Assembly: GCF_013488225.1 (NCBI RefSeq)
Contig: NZ_CP041238.1
Location: 3,631,501 to 3,695,500 of the forward strand
Direction of reading: 5' to 3'
DNA: 64,000 bases
Origin: Sinorhizobium mexicanum
GTDB taxonomy: Bacteria; Pseudomonadota; Alphaproteobacteria; Rhizobiales; Rhizobiaceae
Part shown: piece after piece, positions 44,684 through 53,829 of the stretch
Numbering within the stretch: the first letter of the stretch is position 1
Layout of the letters: every line of letters begins with the position of its first letter
The notes under the pieces: model-generated
Told to the model about the DNA's origin: nothing
The model's input: only the letters and a program-made list of their open reading frames with translations
Database searches by the model: none
Program-made: the position numbers and the translations under genes

Positions 44684-46436
44684 TCAAACATCCGCAGCCG
44701 CATTCCGCCCCGCGGCGCGGCCAGAAAAGATGCAGCCGCCGAGGAAGGTCCCCTCGAGCGCGTTGTAGCCATGCATGCCGCCACCGCCGAAGCCAGCCAC
44801 CTCGCCCGCCGCATAGAGCCCCGGCACCGGCTGCCCGGAAAGGTCCAGCACTTGGCCGGAGAGATTGGTCTGCAGGCCGCCGAGCGTCTTGCGCGTCAGG
44901 ATGTGCAGCCGAACGGCGATCAGCGGTCCGGCCTTCGGGTCAAGAAGACGGTGGGGCTTCGCGGTTCGCAGCAAACGATCGCCGCGATAGGCCCGCGCCC
45001 CGCGGATCGCGATCACCTGGGCGTCCTTGGAGAAGCGATTGACGATCTCGCGGTCTCGCGCCTCGATCTGCGCTCTCAGGTGCGAGGCCGGAAGCCGGTT
45101 CTCGCCCGTCAGCCAGTTCATCCCTTCGACGAGATCCTCCAGCCGGTCGCGCACGACGAAGTCCTCGCCCTTGTCCATGAAAGCCTGGACCGGGCCGGGC
45201 GGATTTCGCCCAAGCCGCTTCAGGAGAAGCGCCAAGCTCTTGCCCGTCAGATCGGGATTTTGCTCCGACCCGGAAAGGGCGAACTCCTTCTTGATGATCG
45301 CTCTTGTCAGGATGAACCAGCTGTAATCGTGGCCGCTGCGGCGGATCGCCTCCAAGGTGCCTACTGCATGTCGCCTTTAATCGTAGCCGATTAAAGGACA
45401 AAGACATGCAGCAATTCAAAGTGCTACAGCGTCCTTTGCGCGTCTGAAAAGACGCGCGGCGCTGTAGCGTATCGAAACCCGGCATTGCAGGTGCTGCAAA
45501 GCGGTTGCCGTCGGCATCGCACCAGAATGAGGACGGCCCCGGCAGAATGCGAATGCCGTGATCCGGCCAGATCGGGTCGAAGTTCTTGAGACCTTCGGTG
45601 TAGTGCCACATGCGGTCGGCGTTGATGACGGAGCCGCGCGCTCGGGCTGCAATTTCTAACATGCGGCCGTCGACGTGATGCGGCACGCCGCTCACCATCG
45701 TCGCCGGCGGTTGCCCGAGCCGCTTGCGCGGCCAGTTTCGGCGCACGAGCTCGTGATTGCCGCCGATGCCGCCGGAGCTCACGATGACCGCTCCGGCCGA
45801 GATCTCAAAGTCACCGACGACGTCGCGGGCGCTGCGCTCTCCCCGCGCCACCGGGTCCGCCTTGAGTATCGCCCCGCGCGCGCCAGTCACCACACGATCG
45901 GTCGTCACCAATTCGTCCACCCGGTGGCGAAAGCGAAACCGCAACAAGCCGCGGCTTTCCGCTTGCCGGGCGAGTCGGACAAAGGGTTCGAGAACGGCGG
46001 GACCGGTGCCCCAGGTCACGTGGAAGCGCGGAACCGAATTGCCATGGCCGTGGGCGAGCCCGCCTCCGCGTTCGGCCCAGCCGACCACCGGGAACCAGCG
46101 AAGCCCAAGCGAATGCAGCCAGGAGCGCTTCTCGCCGGCGGCGAAGTCGAGATAGGCATCGGCCCAGAGCCGCGGCCAATGGTCTTCGGGCCGATCGAAT
46201 CGCGACGAACCCATCCAGTCCTGCCGCGCGAGATCGCGATGGTCGCGAATTCCCATGCGCCGCTGCTCGGGACTGTCGATGAAGAACAGTCCTCCAAGCG
46301 ACCAGAAAGCCTGGCCACCGAGGTTCTGCTCCCCCTCCTGATCGAGAACGATCACCTTGCGGCCACGGGCCACAGCTTCGGACGCCGCCACGAGCCCGGC
46401 AAGGCCCGCACCGATGACCAGCACATCACAATCCAT
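44684..46436 (-). pseudogene. FAD-binding dehydrogenase gene disrupted by a RIME1 element
   Basis: Resembles COG3573-type FAD-binding dehydrogenases (3-ketosteroid-dehydrogenase-like flavoproteins). The N-terminal part (46436 down to about 45468, about 323 codons) starts MDCDVLVIGAGLAGLVAASE (Rossmann FAD motif) and runs to AMPGFDT. The C-terminal part (about 45361-44684) has EFALSGSEQNPDLTG and GLYAAGEVAGFGGGGMHGYN, the second FAD motif. Between them lies a 106-bp RIME1 copy (45362-45467). It shifts the frame by one, so the N-terminal frame runs on into nonsense. Removing exactly 106 bp joins ...GFDT to GTLEAI in frame, giving a normal 548-aa protein. Two separate polypeptides are conceivable but unlikely to be active. 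Confidence 0.85.
45362..45467 (+). mobile_element. RIME1-type element inserted in the FAD dehydrogenase gene, copy 6
   Basis: 106 bp, TACTGCATGTCGCC ... AAGACATGCAGCAATTCAAA ... GACGCGCGGCGCTGTAG. Flanks are CC / CG with CTA-TAG ends. The only copy here clearly inside a coding sequence. Confidence 0.9.
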
Positions 46437-46450
46437 GAAAGGCGCCCTCC

Positions 46451-46553
46451 CTACAGCGCCGTGCGTCTTTCAGACGCACAAAGGCCGCTGTAGCGCTTTG
46501 AATTGCTGCATGATTTTACCTTGATCGGATCCGGTTCACGGAATCATGCTGCA
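46451..46553 (-). repeat. RIME1-type element, copy 7 (inverted)
   Basis: CTACAGCGCCGTGCGTCTTT ... CAGACGCACAAAGGC ... GCGCTTTGAATTGCTGCATG ... GAATCATGCTGCAG, 103 bp. It begins 15 bp upstream of the FAD dehydrogenase start and lies in the gap before the OmpA-domain protein. Confidence 0.85.
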
Positions 46554-46617
46554 GCAGCATCCTTCGACGTAACTGTTACGCAGACGTCAAGGTCAATTCA
46601 AGGGATCGGAGCCGCCG

Positions 46618-47649
46618 CTATTTCTCCGTCAGCTTCAGCTCGATACGCCGGTTCTGAGCCCGAGCTTCAGGGTTATCACCCTCGGCGATGGGCTGAAATT
46701 CACCGAAGCCTGCGGCGACCAGCCGGTCCGCCGGCACGCCCCTGGACATCAGGAACTTCACGACCGATGTCGCACGGGCGGACGACAGCTCCCAGTTGTC
46801 GGCAAAACGGCCGGATCCCGAAAGCTGTACATTGTCGGTATGGCCATCGACGCGCAGGACCCAGTTGATCTCGGCGGGGATTTCCTTCGCGAGGTCGAGG
46901 AGCGCCGCGGCGAGTTTGGCCATCTCCGCCTGCCCCTCCGGATTGAGGTCGCTGCTGCCTGAGGGGAAGAGCACTTCCGACTGGAAGACGAAGCGATCGC
47001 CGACGATGCGGATGTTTTCGCGGTCGGAAAGGATTTCCCGCAATCGACCGAAGAAGTCGGATCTGTAACGGTTAAGCTCCTGCACGCGCTGGGCAAGCGC
47101 AACATTCAGGCGGCGGCCAAGATCGGCGATCTTGGCCTGGGACGCCTGATCCTTTGCCTCCGACGCCTGAAGGGCCCCTTCGATCGCCGCAATTTGATTG
47201 CGCAGCGCCGCAATCTGCTGGTTCAGGAGCTCAATCTGGCTCATCGCACGGGCGCTGACCTGCTTTTCCGATTCCAGCTCCGATCCCAGCCGGCCGATCT
47301 TCTGGTTGGCCGCTTCGGTGCTGCCGGCGCCTTGGTCGAGCAACGCCTGCAGGCGCGAGCGCTCGTCTTCGGACTGGGTAAGCGAGGCCTGGAGGTTGGC
47401 AAGCGAATCCTCGAGATCCTGTTTGCCGCTCTTTTCCAGTGCGAGAAGCTGCGTCAGTTCGTTGATCTGGCTGTTCAGCCGGTTCAGCACCTCGTCCTTG
47501 CCGCTGATTTCCCGCCCAAGCAGGAATTGCGCCAGCACGAAGACGCTCAAGAGAAACATGATCGCCATCAGCAGCGTCGACAACGCGTCGACGAAGCCCG
47601 GCCAATAATCGATCGTTCGGTGACTGCGACCTTTGCGTGCAAGGGCCAT
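46618..47649 (-). CDS. OmpA/MotB-like stator protein with coiled coil
   Basis: 343 aa. A single N-terminal helix (about 17-45) carries an Asp at residue 21 in WPGFVDALSTLLMAIMFLLS, the position of the proton-binding Asp in MotB-type stators. A long coiled coil covers about 50-190 (LNRLNSQINELTQLLALEKS). The OmpA domain spans about 215-342 (VFQSEVLFPSGSSDLNPEGQ, LRVDGHTDNVQLSG, RRIELKLTE) and should bind peptidoglycan. It starts 4 bp after the MotA-like gene, so they form a pair. Not flagellar by context; its role is unknown. Confidence 0.8.
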   Translation of the reverse strand: MALARKGRSHRTIDYWPGFVDALSTLLMAIMFLLSVFVLAQFLLGREISGKDEVLNRLNSQINELTQLLALEKSGKQDLEDSLANLQASLTQSEDERSRLQALLDQGAGSTEAANQKIGRLGSELESEKQVSARAMSQIELLNQQIAALRNQIAAIEGALQASEAKDQASQAKIADLGRRLNVALAQRVQELNRYRSDFFGRLREILSDRENIRIVGDRFVFQSEVLFPSGSSDLNPEGQAEMAKLAAALLDLAKEIPAEINWVLRVDGHTDNVQLSGSGRFADNWELSSARATSVVKFLMSRGVPADRLVAAGFGEFQPIAEGDNPEARAQNRRIELKLTEK

Positions 47650-47653
47650 GGGC

Positions 47654-48754
47654 TCAGTCGCCTCCGCTCTCGTCTACGCGGCTGAGCTGCGCAATCGACT
47701 TGTCGCCGTGCACCGTGATCCTCTCGGCCTGGCCGATGCGCGATGTCAGCTTGTCGAGCGTCTTGCGCATCGCCTTCGCTTCCTCCTGCTGCGCTTCGAT
47801 CCAATCCCGGAGCATCTGCTGCTCGCCGCGCATATTCTTGACGAGGCCCTGGATGCCTTCGGCCAACGAGGCCATCGCGGCCGTCGTGCGCTGGTTTGCG
47901 CCACCCTCCTGGTTGAGCCGCGTGATCTGATCGGTCAGCCGGCGCAGTTCCTCGATGGGCGGCTCTCCTGCAATACTGATCGGCGAGGACATTCCCGATC
48001 CGACATCGGTCACCGAGGAAAGCCAGTTTTCGAGTTCCGTGTAGAAGCGGTTCTGGGCGCGGCCGGCCTGCAGGTCGAGGAAACCGACGATCAGCGATCC
48101 GGAAAGGCCGAAGAGCGAGGCGGAAAAGGCCGTTCCCATGCCGCTGAGCGGCGCGGACAAGCCGCTCTTCAGCGAACCAAGCAAATCTTCGGTGCTGCCG
48201 CTGCCCGCGTCCAGGGACTGGATGACGGTGTTGATCGAGCCGATCGTGCCGAGCAAGCCCCAAAAGGTGCCGAGGAGGCCAAGGAAGACGAGAAGGCCGG
48301 CGAGATACCGAGTTATGTCGCGCGATTCGTCGAGGCGCGTCGCAATGGAATCAAGGATCGAGCGCAGCGCGATCGTGGAAATCGCTGTCGTCTGGCGACC
48401 GCCAATCAACGACCGCATTGGCGCGAGCAGGACCGGATCGCGCCCGACCTTGTCGGCGCTTCCCGCGGCACGAAACGAATTGAACCAGCGGACCTCGGGC
48501 CGCAGGCCCAGGACGTGGTTGAAGGCGAGCAGAATGCCGATCAGCAGAACGCCGAGAATGAGCCCATTGAGGCCCGGATTGCCGGCGAAGGCATCACGGG
48601 CCTGCCGGAAGAGAATGGCGGCGACGAAACCGACGATGATCAGAAAGAGGACCATCGTCCAGAAATAGGGCATGGGGCTCGAGAGCTTGTGCGGATTGTA
48701 GTTCTCCTCCACGTTCTCCCGACCGCTCCATCCGGACAGATTGAGTTTCGTCAT
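47654..48754 (-). CDS. MotA/TolQ/ExbB-like membrane protein
   Basis: 366 aa with four predicted helices: about 30-50 (FWTMVLFLIIVGFVAAILF), 62-82 (GLNGLILGVLLIGILLAFNH), 150-175 (LVFLGLLGTFWGLLGTIGSI) and 200-230 (GMGTAFSASLFGLSGSLIVG). The GLLGTFWGLLGTI and GMGTAFSASLFGLSGSL segments fit the MotA/TolQ proton-channel helices. The C-terminal 120 residues are helical and cytoplasmic (MRGEQQMLRDWIEAQQEEAK). Together with the downstream gene it should form a proton-driven stator, but the driven structure is unknown. Confidence 0.8.
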   Translation of the reverse strand: MTKLNLSGWSGRENVEENYNPHKLSSPMPYFWTMVLFLIIVGFVAAILFRQARDAFAGNPGLNGLILGVLLIGILLAFNHVLGLRPEVRWFNSFRAAGSADKVGRDPVLLAPMRSLIGGRQTTAISTIALRSILDSIATRLDESRDITRYLAGLLVFLGLLGTFWGLLGTIGSINTVIQSLDAGSGSTEDLLGSLKSGLSAPLSGMGTAFSASLFGLSGSLIVGFLDLQAGRAQNRFYTELENWLSSVTDVGSGMSSPISIAGEPPIEELRRLTDQITRLNQEGGANQRTTAAMASLAEGIQGLVKNMRGEQQMLRDWIEAQQEEAKAMRKTLDKLTSRIGQAERITVHGDKSIAQLSRVDESGGD

Positions 48755-48781
48755 AGGTTAGCCAGACTCCCGGGTTCACTC

Positions 48782-48876
48782 CAGCACCGCGCGCCCTCAG
48801 ACACGCAAGGGTTGCCGCAACACTTTGAATTGCCGCGGCATTTCTCGAAATCAAGTCCGACTCGAGAATTGCGTAG
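48782..48876 (-). repeat. RIME1-type element, copy 8 (inverted, diverged)
   Basis: CAGCACCGCGCGCCCTCAGA, CACGCAAGGGTTGCCGC, AACACTTTGAATTGCCGCGG, and ACTCGAGAATTGCGTAG: 95 bp in the gap between the IMPase-like and MotA-like genes. Confidence 0.65.
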
Positions 48877-49002
48877 TCAGCCGCGGCACGGCACCGCTCC
48901 GGCCCGGAGACTAGTGGAACTTTGCGCCAAATTGAAGGGAAAACGAAGGCCCCCGGGACATAACGCACCGGAGGCCGCAGACCCTAACGAACAGGCTGTT
49001 GT

Positions 49003-49803
49003 TTACTTCGCCGGGATCGGGCGATGGATCACGTCACGCAGCGCCTTGGCGATATATTCGTTGCCGCAAACGACCGAGCCGTCCTCGACCGGCTTGCTGC
49101 CGCCGTCGACATCGGTTGCCCAGCCGCCGGCCTCGCGGATGAGCAGGATGCCGGCCGCAATATCCCACGCGGCAAGATCCCGTTCCCAGTAGCCGTCATA
49201 GCGGCCTGCGGCCACGTAGGCGAGATCGAGCGAGGCGGAACCGAAACGCCGGATGCCGGCAACTTCGCCCATGACATGGCGAAGTTCGATCAGATATTTG
49301 CCGTGATTGCCGCGGCCAAGATGCGGCGTCCCGGTGGCAATGACGGCATCCGAGAGGTTCTTGCGGGCGCCGACGCGCAGCCGGCGGTCGTTGAGGAAAG
49401 CACCACCGCCCTTTTCGGCGGTGTAGAGTTCATCCGTTGCCGGATTGAAGACGACGGCACCGACGATCTCGCCTTGACGCTCCAGCCCGATCGAAACGGC
49501 AAAATGCGGGATGCCATGCAAGAAGTTGGTGGTGCCGTCGAGCGGGTCGACGATCCAGCGATGCGCGCCGTCGGTCCCCTTGATCTCCTCGCCCTCTTCG
49601 CCGAGGAAGCCATAGGTCGGCCTCGCCTTCAACAGCTCTTCGCGGATGATCCGTTCGGCCTTGCGGTCGGCTTGGGAAACATAGTCGCCCGGTCCCTTCA
49701 GTGAGACCTGAAGGTTCTGCACTTCACCGAAATCGCGCGCCAGCGACTTGCCGGCCTTGAATGCGGCCTGGACCATGACATTGAGAAGGGCAGAACGGGC
49801 CAT
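49003..49803 (-). CDS. Inositol monophosphatase family protein (SuhB-like)
   Basis: 266-aa lithium-sensitive phosphatase-fold protein. Metal motifs: FLGEEGEE (near 69), DPLDGTTNFLHGIPHFAVSI (near 86-105) and AAWDIAAGILLIREAGG (near 215). It could hydrolyse inositol phosphate or act as a SuhB-type rRNA factor; both are suggested by the family. The start MARSALLNVMVQAAFKAG at 49803 is the conserved one; the frame extends 28 codons further. Upstream 49804-50073 shows no gene. Confidence 0.93.
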   Translation of the reverse strand: MARSALLNVMVQAAFKAGKSLARDFGEVQNLQVSLKGPGDYVSQADRKAERIIREELLKARPTYGFLGEEGEEIKGTDGAHRWIVDPLDGTTNFLHGIPHFAVSIGLERQGEIVGAVVFNPATDELYTAEKGGGAFLNDRRLRVGARKNLSDAVIATGTPHLGRGNHGKYLIELRHVMGEVAGIRRFGSASLDLAYVAAGRYDGYWERDLAAWDIAAGILLIREAGGWATDVDGGSKPVEDGSVVCGNEYIAKALRDVIHRPIPAK

Positions 49804-50073
49804 GTGGCGATCCTTATGATAGCGAAGGCCGGTCGAGCGCTCTCGAACCGGACATTGAACCTCTGTGACGTGTCTCGCCAGGCGCAAGCGAAGCTGCGAG
49901 TTTCGTCGTCAAAAAACCGAGTGAAGTCACTCCGTCCGCAGGGCCGAAATCAGAAATGGGGAGGCTGCGGACAAAACCGCGGCTTCAAGACCACAAAAGC
50001 CGCAGAAGTTCAAGCGAAATAGCATTGCGGCCGGTAGACCACGCCCGTGACTGCCATCTTGGCGCAGCTCGCG

Positions 50074-51240
50074 TCAGGAAGAACGAAACTTGTTCGCGGC
50101 GGCGAGCGCTGACTTCTGCTGCGTTTCGGTGAGGCCGAGATAGAAATCCTCGAGCGCATCGTCCTTGAGGCCGGCGCGGCGCGACAGCACGTACCACTTC
50201 GCCGCCTCGACCGGATCGGGGCGCGTGCCGATCGCGTTGACATAGAGGTGCGACAGCCGGTTCTGCGCGACGACATTGCCGCTTTCCGCCGCGCGCTTCA
50301 TCCAGGCGAAGCCTTCTTCGAGGTTGCGGTCGCCGGCGATCCCTTCGACGAACCAGATGGCGATGTCGAGCTGTGCGGTATCGTAACCGGCGCGGGCGGC
50401 GCGCAACAGCCATTCGCGGGCACGCGCGCGCTTGCTCTCCTCTATGCCGTCGACATTGATATAAATCTGCGAAAGGGCATATTGCGCATCGGCGATGCCC
50501 TGCTCGGCGGATTTCTCGTAATAGGGCATTGCCGCCTTCAGGCCCTTCTCGCCCGGCATGTCGGCAACCAGCGTTTGCCCGTAATTGAACTGGGCCGAAG
50601 CATTGCCGAGATCGGCCGCCTTCTTCATCAGCTCTTCGGACTTTTTCCTGTCGCGCTTGGCGTAGCGCCCCTCCATCAGGATCAGGGCATATTTGAACAT
50701 GGCCGCCGGATCGCCGTTATCGGCAGCCTGGCCGTACCAGAAGGCGGCCTGCTCGGCGTTGCGGGCAATGCCAAGGCCCTGCTCGAGGATCGATGCAACC
50801 AGCGTCTGGGCAGCGGGATCGCCGAGCTGCGCCCGCGGGAGCGCCAGATCCATCGCCGTCAGATAGTAGCCGCGCTGGAAAGCGCCATAGGCATCGTCCA
50901 CCTTTCCGGTGAATGGTTTTTCCGCCGGAAGCGCCGGCAATTGTGCGCCCATGCGATCGATGACGTTGACGCCCTTGGAAGGCGTGTTGCCGTCTCCGGC
51001 CGTCGTTTTTTTCGGCGCCGGGGTCTCGAGCTTCTGCTGCGGAGCCGCAGCTTCCGGCAGGATCGCTCCGTTGAAGGGCGTGATCCGCCCGCGCTTTGGT
51101 ACATTCCCCTCGTCCGGGACCCCCTCGTCCGCAGGCGCGCCCGTCGTCGGCTGCTGCGCGCGAACCGGCACCGCCGCGAGTGCGACGGCCATGAGAAGGA
51201 CTGCAACCCGGCTGGGCTTCGACGACAAGCGGCTCAACAT
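50074..51240 (-). CDS. Sel1-repeat (SLR/TPR-like) periplasmic protein
   Basis: 388 aa. Signal peptide to about residue 28 (MLSRLSSKPSRVAVLLMAVA, cleavage after VRAQ), a Pro/Ala-rich linker to about 110, then at least six Sel1 repeats such as GDPAAMFKYALILMEGRYAK, GNASAQFNYGQTLVADM and GIADAQYALSQIY. Such proteins scaffold complexes in the envelope. It begins 9 bp after the ThiE-like gene, so co-transcribed with it. Confidence 0.88.
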   Translation of the reverse strand: MLSRLSSKPSRVAVLLMAVALAAVPVRAQQPTTGAPADEGVPDEGNVPKRGRITPFNGAILPEAAAPQQKLETPAPKKTTAGDGNTPSKGVNVIDRMGAQLPALPAEKPFTGKVDDAYGAFQRGYYLTAMDLALPRAQLGDPAAQTLVASILEQGLGIARNAEQAAFWYGQAADNGDPAAMFKYALILMEGRYAKRDRKKSEELMKKAADLGNASAQFNYGQTLVADMPGEKGLKAAMPYYEKSAEQGIADAQYALSQIYINVDGIEESKRARAREWLLRAARAGYDTAQLDIAIWFVEGIAGDRNLEEGFAWMKRAAESGNVVAQNRLSHLYVNAIGTRPDPVEAAKWYVLSRRAGLKDDALEDFYLGLTETQQKSALAAANKFRSS

Positions 51241-51249
51241 CGGACCGTC

Positions 51250-51903
51250 TTAATCTTCAAACCGTGGCGCTTTTTCGTCAAGCAGCGCGTTGACGGCAGC
51301 GACGACCGCCGGCGCCTGCTCCGGGTCGCCAAAGACGGCGAGACGTAGCGCCACGAATTCCGCCCCCGTCTCGGCGACGGCGAGCGCCGACTGCGGATCC
51401 GTGCCGCCCATGACGACACAGGGGATCTCGATCATCGACGCCCACCATTCGGCAAGCGCCAGATTTTTCGGATGCGGCTCCGGCTTGATGTCGCCATCGG
51501 TGCGACCGAAGAAGACGTAATCCGGCCTGACTTCGCCGATTTCGAGCGCATGGTGGCGGTCAGAGGCATTGCCGCCTCCAACGATCAGCTTCGGCGTGTG
51601 CTTCTCGATCGCATCGCCGAGCACATCGGGTCCCCCGACGATATGCAGGCCATCCGCCTTGGCGCGTCCCGCGACGCGCGTGTCACCCTCGATCAGCGCC
51701 GCCACGCCGGCTTTCTGGATCACCGGCACCAAGAGTTCGGCGTGCTGCTGGAACTCGGCGTCGCTTAGGCCGTATTGCGGCAGGATGACGGACGCCACGT
51801 CGCCTCCCCGCAAAGCGTCGGCCAGCACCTTCGAACGCTGTGCGAGATCCGTCATTTCCGGCACGACCAGCACGAGGCGGCAGCGGTTTTCTACATTGCT
51901 CAT
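51250..51903 (-). CDS. thiE: Thiamine-phosphate synthase-like protein
   Basis: 217-aa TIM-barrel protein of the ThiE family. LVLVVPEMTDLAQRSKVLAD, DGLHIVGGPDVLGDAIEKH, VRPDYVFFGRTDGDIKP and the C-terminal AVAETGAEFVALRLAVFGDP match, but the usual ThiE phosphate-binding residues are less regular than in the canonical enzyme. No other thi genes or TPP riboswitch are adjacent, so it may be a secondary or divergent paralogue. Start at 51903 (MSNVENRCRLVLVV). Confidence 0.8.
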   Translation of the reverse strand: MSNVENRCRLVLVVPEMTDLAQRSKVLADALRGGDVASVILPQYGLSDAEFQQHAELLVPVIQKAGVAALIEGDTRVAGRAKADGLHIVGGPDVLGDAIEKHTPKLIVGGGNASDRHHALEIGEVRPDYVFFGRTDGDIKPEPHPKNLALAEWWASMIEIPCVVMGGTDPQSALAVAETGAEFVALRLAVFGDPEQAPAVVAAVNALLDEKAPRFED

Positions 51904-51932
51904 GATATCCGTTCCCTGCGGCGCCTGCTTCA

Positions 51933-52036
51933 CTGCATGATTGCTTAAATCGGAATCGATTTAAGTACAAAATCATGCAGCACTTCCAAGTGCTACAGCG
52001 ACCATGATGCGTCCGATTGGACGCGCGGCGCTGTAG
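51933..52036 (+). repeat. RIME1-type element, copy 9
   Basis: 104 bp, CTGCATGATTGCTTAAATCG, CGATTTAAGTACAAAATCAT, GCAGCACTTCCAAGTGCTAC, GTCCGATTGGACGCGCGGCG, CTGTAG. Between divergent thiE-like and TauE genes. Confidence 0.9.
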
Positions 52037-52109
52037 GCGCGAAAGCCGCCACTCGATTTCGTTCGGGAAAACCGATAGACGGAGATGACAAAAGGATCAA
52101 CCGCCACAC

Positions 52110-52889
52110 ATGCTTCCGGATTTCGACTTCTATCTCGTCGCCATCCCCGCAGTCCTGCTCGTCGGCCTCAGCAAGGGCGGCATGGGAGAGGCGCTTTCCT
52201 TGATGGGCGTTCCGATCCTGTCGATGGCGGTATCGCCTGTTCAGGCAGCGGCGCTGTTGCTGCCGATCCTCATCGCCATGGATGTCGTATCCCTGTGGAT
52301 CTGGCGCAAACATGGTGACAAGAAAACGCTCACGATGCTGCTGCCCGGCGCAATCGCCGGCATCGCCATCGGCTGGGCGACCTCCGCCTATGTGCCGCGC
52401 GAGGCCTTGAGGCTGATCATCGGCCTCATTACGGTTCTCTTCGTGCTGCGCTATGTCTATACCGTCTGGCGCAGCCGCAATGGTGCCCCGATCGCGCCCA
52501 AGACGCAGCGTGCCGGACCAGCTGCCCTCTGGGGCTCCTTTGCCGGTTACGGCAGCTTCGTCGCCCATGCCGGCGGCCCGCCCTTTCAGATCTACGCATT
52601 GCCGCTGAAGCTCGATCCGCGTGAATATACAGGCACCATCGTGCGCTTCTTCGCGGTCCTCAACGCGGTGAAACTCATTCCCTATTTCGCCCTCGGCCAG
52701 CTTGATATCAGCAACCTGAAGACATCCGCCACGCTTTTTCCGCTGGCGATGGTGGCGACTGCCTGCGGCGCCTGGATCGTCCGCCGGATGAAGCCGCAGG
52801 TCTTCTATCCATTCATGTACACGATGGCGTTTATCGCCGGGTCGAGACTCGTCTGGGACAGCGTTGCGGGTCTCATTGCCGCCAGGTGA
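52110..52889 (+). CDS. TauE/SafE-type membrane exporter
   Basis: 259-aa integral membrane protein with about eight helices; LLVGLSKGGMGEALSLMGVP, LLPILIAMDVVSLWIWRKH, FAGYGSFVAHAGGPPFQIYA and the second repeat match the sulfite/organosulfonate exporter family. Neighbouring ArsR regulator (91 bp downstream) may control it. The substrate is not known. Confidence 0.9.
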   Translation: MLPDFDFYLVAIPAVLLVGLSKGGMGEALSLMGVPILSMAVSPVQAAALLLPILIAMDVVSLWIWRKHGDKKTLTMLLPGAIAGIAIGWATSAYVPREALRLIIGLITVLFVLRYVYTVWRSRNGAPIAPKTQRAGPAALWGSFAGYGSFVAHAGGPPFQIYALPLKLDPREYTGTIVRFFAVLNAVKLIPYFALGQLDISNLKTSATLFPLAMVATACGAWIVRRMKPQVFYPFMYTMAFIAGSRLVWDSVAGLIAAR

Positions 52890-52978
52890 CGCTCGCGAAA
52901 TTGTTGCATAGCAAAATCGATTATGCCGCATCGCACAATTTTCTTGCTGCTTATGGAGAATTCGCTTAACGTCTGGCC

Positions 52979-53239
52979 ATGACCATTGCGGACCCATTCG
53001 ATGCCATCGCGGATCCGAACCGGCGCTACCTGCTGGAGGAACTGCGACGCGCGCCGAAGACGGTGAACGAATTGGCCGAAGGCTTGCCAATCAGCCGACC
53101 GGCAGTGTCGCAACACCTGAAGGCGCTGCTCGACTGCAATCTCGTGTCGGTTTCATCGAGCGGAACGCGGCGGATCTATGCGATCCACAAGCCGGGCTTT
53201 GACAAGCTGAACCTGTGGCTCGACCAGTTTTGGTCCTAA
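52979..53239 (+). CDS. ArsR-family transcriptional regulator
   Basis: 86-aa winged-helix protein MTIADPFDAIADPNRRYLLE, then ELRRAPKTVNELAEGLPISR, PAVSQHLKALLDCNLVSV and SSGTRRIYAIH. No Cys metal sites are visible, so it is likely a non-metal ArsR that senses something else. Shorter than usual (normally about 100 aa), with only the HTH. Located just after the TauE gene. Confidence 0.88.
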   Translation: MTIADPFDAIADPNRRYLLEELRRAPKTVNELAEGLPISRPAVSQHLKALLDCNLVSVSSSGTRRIYAIHKPGFDKLNLWLDQFWS

Positions 53240-53288
53240 TGCATGTCGCTCAAAAAGTGCACAGTGGTTTTGGGATAACGACATGCAT
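53239..53288. repeat. Palindromic repeat after ArsR
   Basis: ATGCATGTCG ... CGACATGCAT with internal AAAAAGTGCACAGTGGTTTT. It begins at the ArsR stop codon. A hairpin GACCGGGC-GTCAG-GCCCGGTC lies at 53327-53347, without a T tract. No gene lies in 53289-53441. Confidence 0.7.
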
Positions 53289-53441
53289 AAGGAAGAAGGT
53301 CTGAAACTGAATGCCCGACAGAAATAGACCGGGCGTCAGGCCCGGTCGAGTGTTCCGTATATTCCGTGATGGGATTGGTTCTTGACCTTGTTGCGTTGTC
53401 ACTGGGAAAGAAGACAACGCCACCCGAAATACCGTTCAGAA

Positions 53442-53615
53442 TCAGTGAGTCGAGGAACGGAGTCTTTCGATTTCGTCCTTGATGCGCAGCTTCCTCCGCT
53501 TGAGGTCGCTGATCAACTCGTCCTCGCAGGACGGTGAGTTGAGAGCTGCGTGGAGCTCCTGTTCCAGGGCGCCATGTTTTTTCTCAAGCGTTGCAAGATG
53601 AGCCTCAATGGTCAT
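53442..53615 (-). CDS. DUF465 (YdcH-like) small protein
   Basis: 57-aa helical protein MTIEAHLATLEKKHGALEQE, then LHAALNSPSCEDELISDLKR and RKLRIKDEIERLR, the DUF465 pattern. The Met at 53615 is chosen; the frame extends to 53756 through sequence that looks non-coding. Divergent from a second DUF465 gene at 53830. Confidence 0.88.
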   Translation of the reverse strand: MTIEAHLATLEKKHGALEQELHAALNSPSCEDELISDLKRRKLRIKDEIERLRSSTH

Positions 53616-53829
53616 TTGGCAGTCCCTTCCTTTTGCTTGCATCCGGCAGGTAAATGCCGGATGGTCCATGGTTTGTAACCTTACCAGTCTGCCATGCCAT
53701 TTTTCATTTGTCGAAGGCGAAATGATGACGTCTGATAACTTCCCGTTACCGCCCAAGATGTGGTAGAGCGGCGCATGAAAATTCCGGATCGCAGATCAAA
53801 TGCGATCGGGCTTATGGGGATCGTTTTGC

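Noticed and set aside
46618..48754. Complete Zorya anti-phage system.
   Set aside because: Only a MotA/MotB-like pair is present; no helicase or nuclease partner genes flank it, and the neighbours are housekeeping genes.
51904..52109. TPP riboswitch upstream of thiE.
   Set aside because: The 5' region is only about 30 bp before a RIME1 copy, and no THI-box sequence (CTGAGA) was seen.
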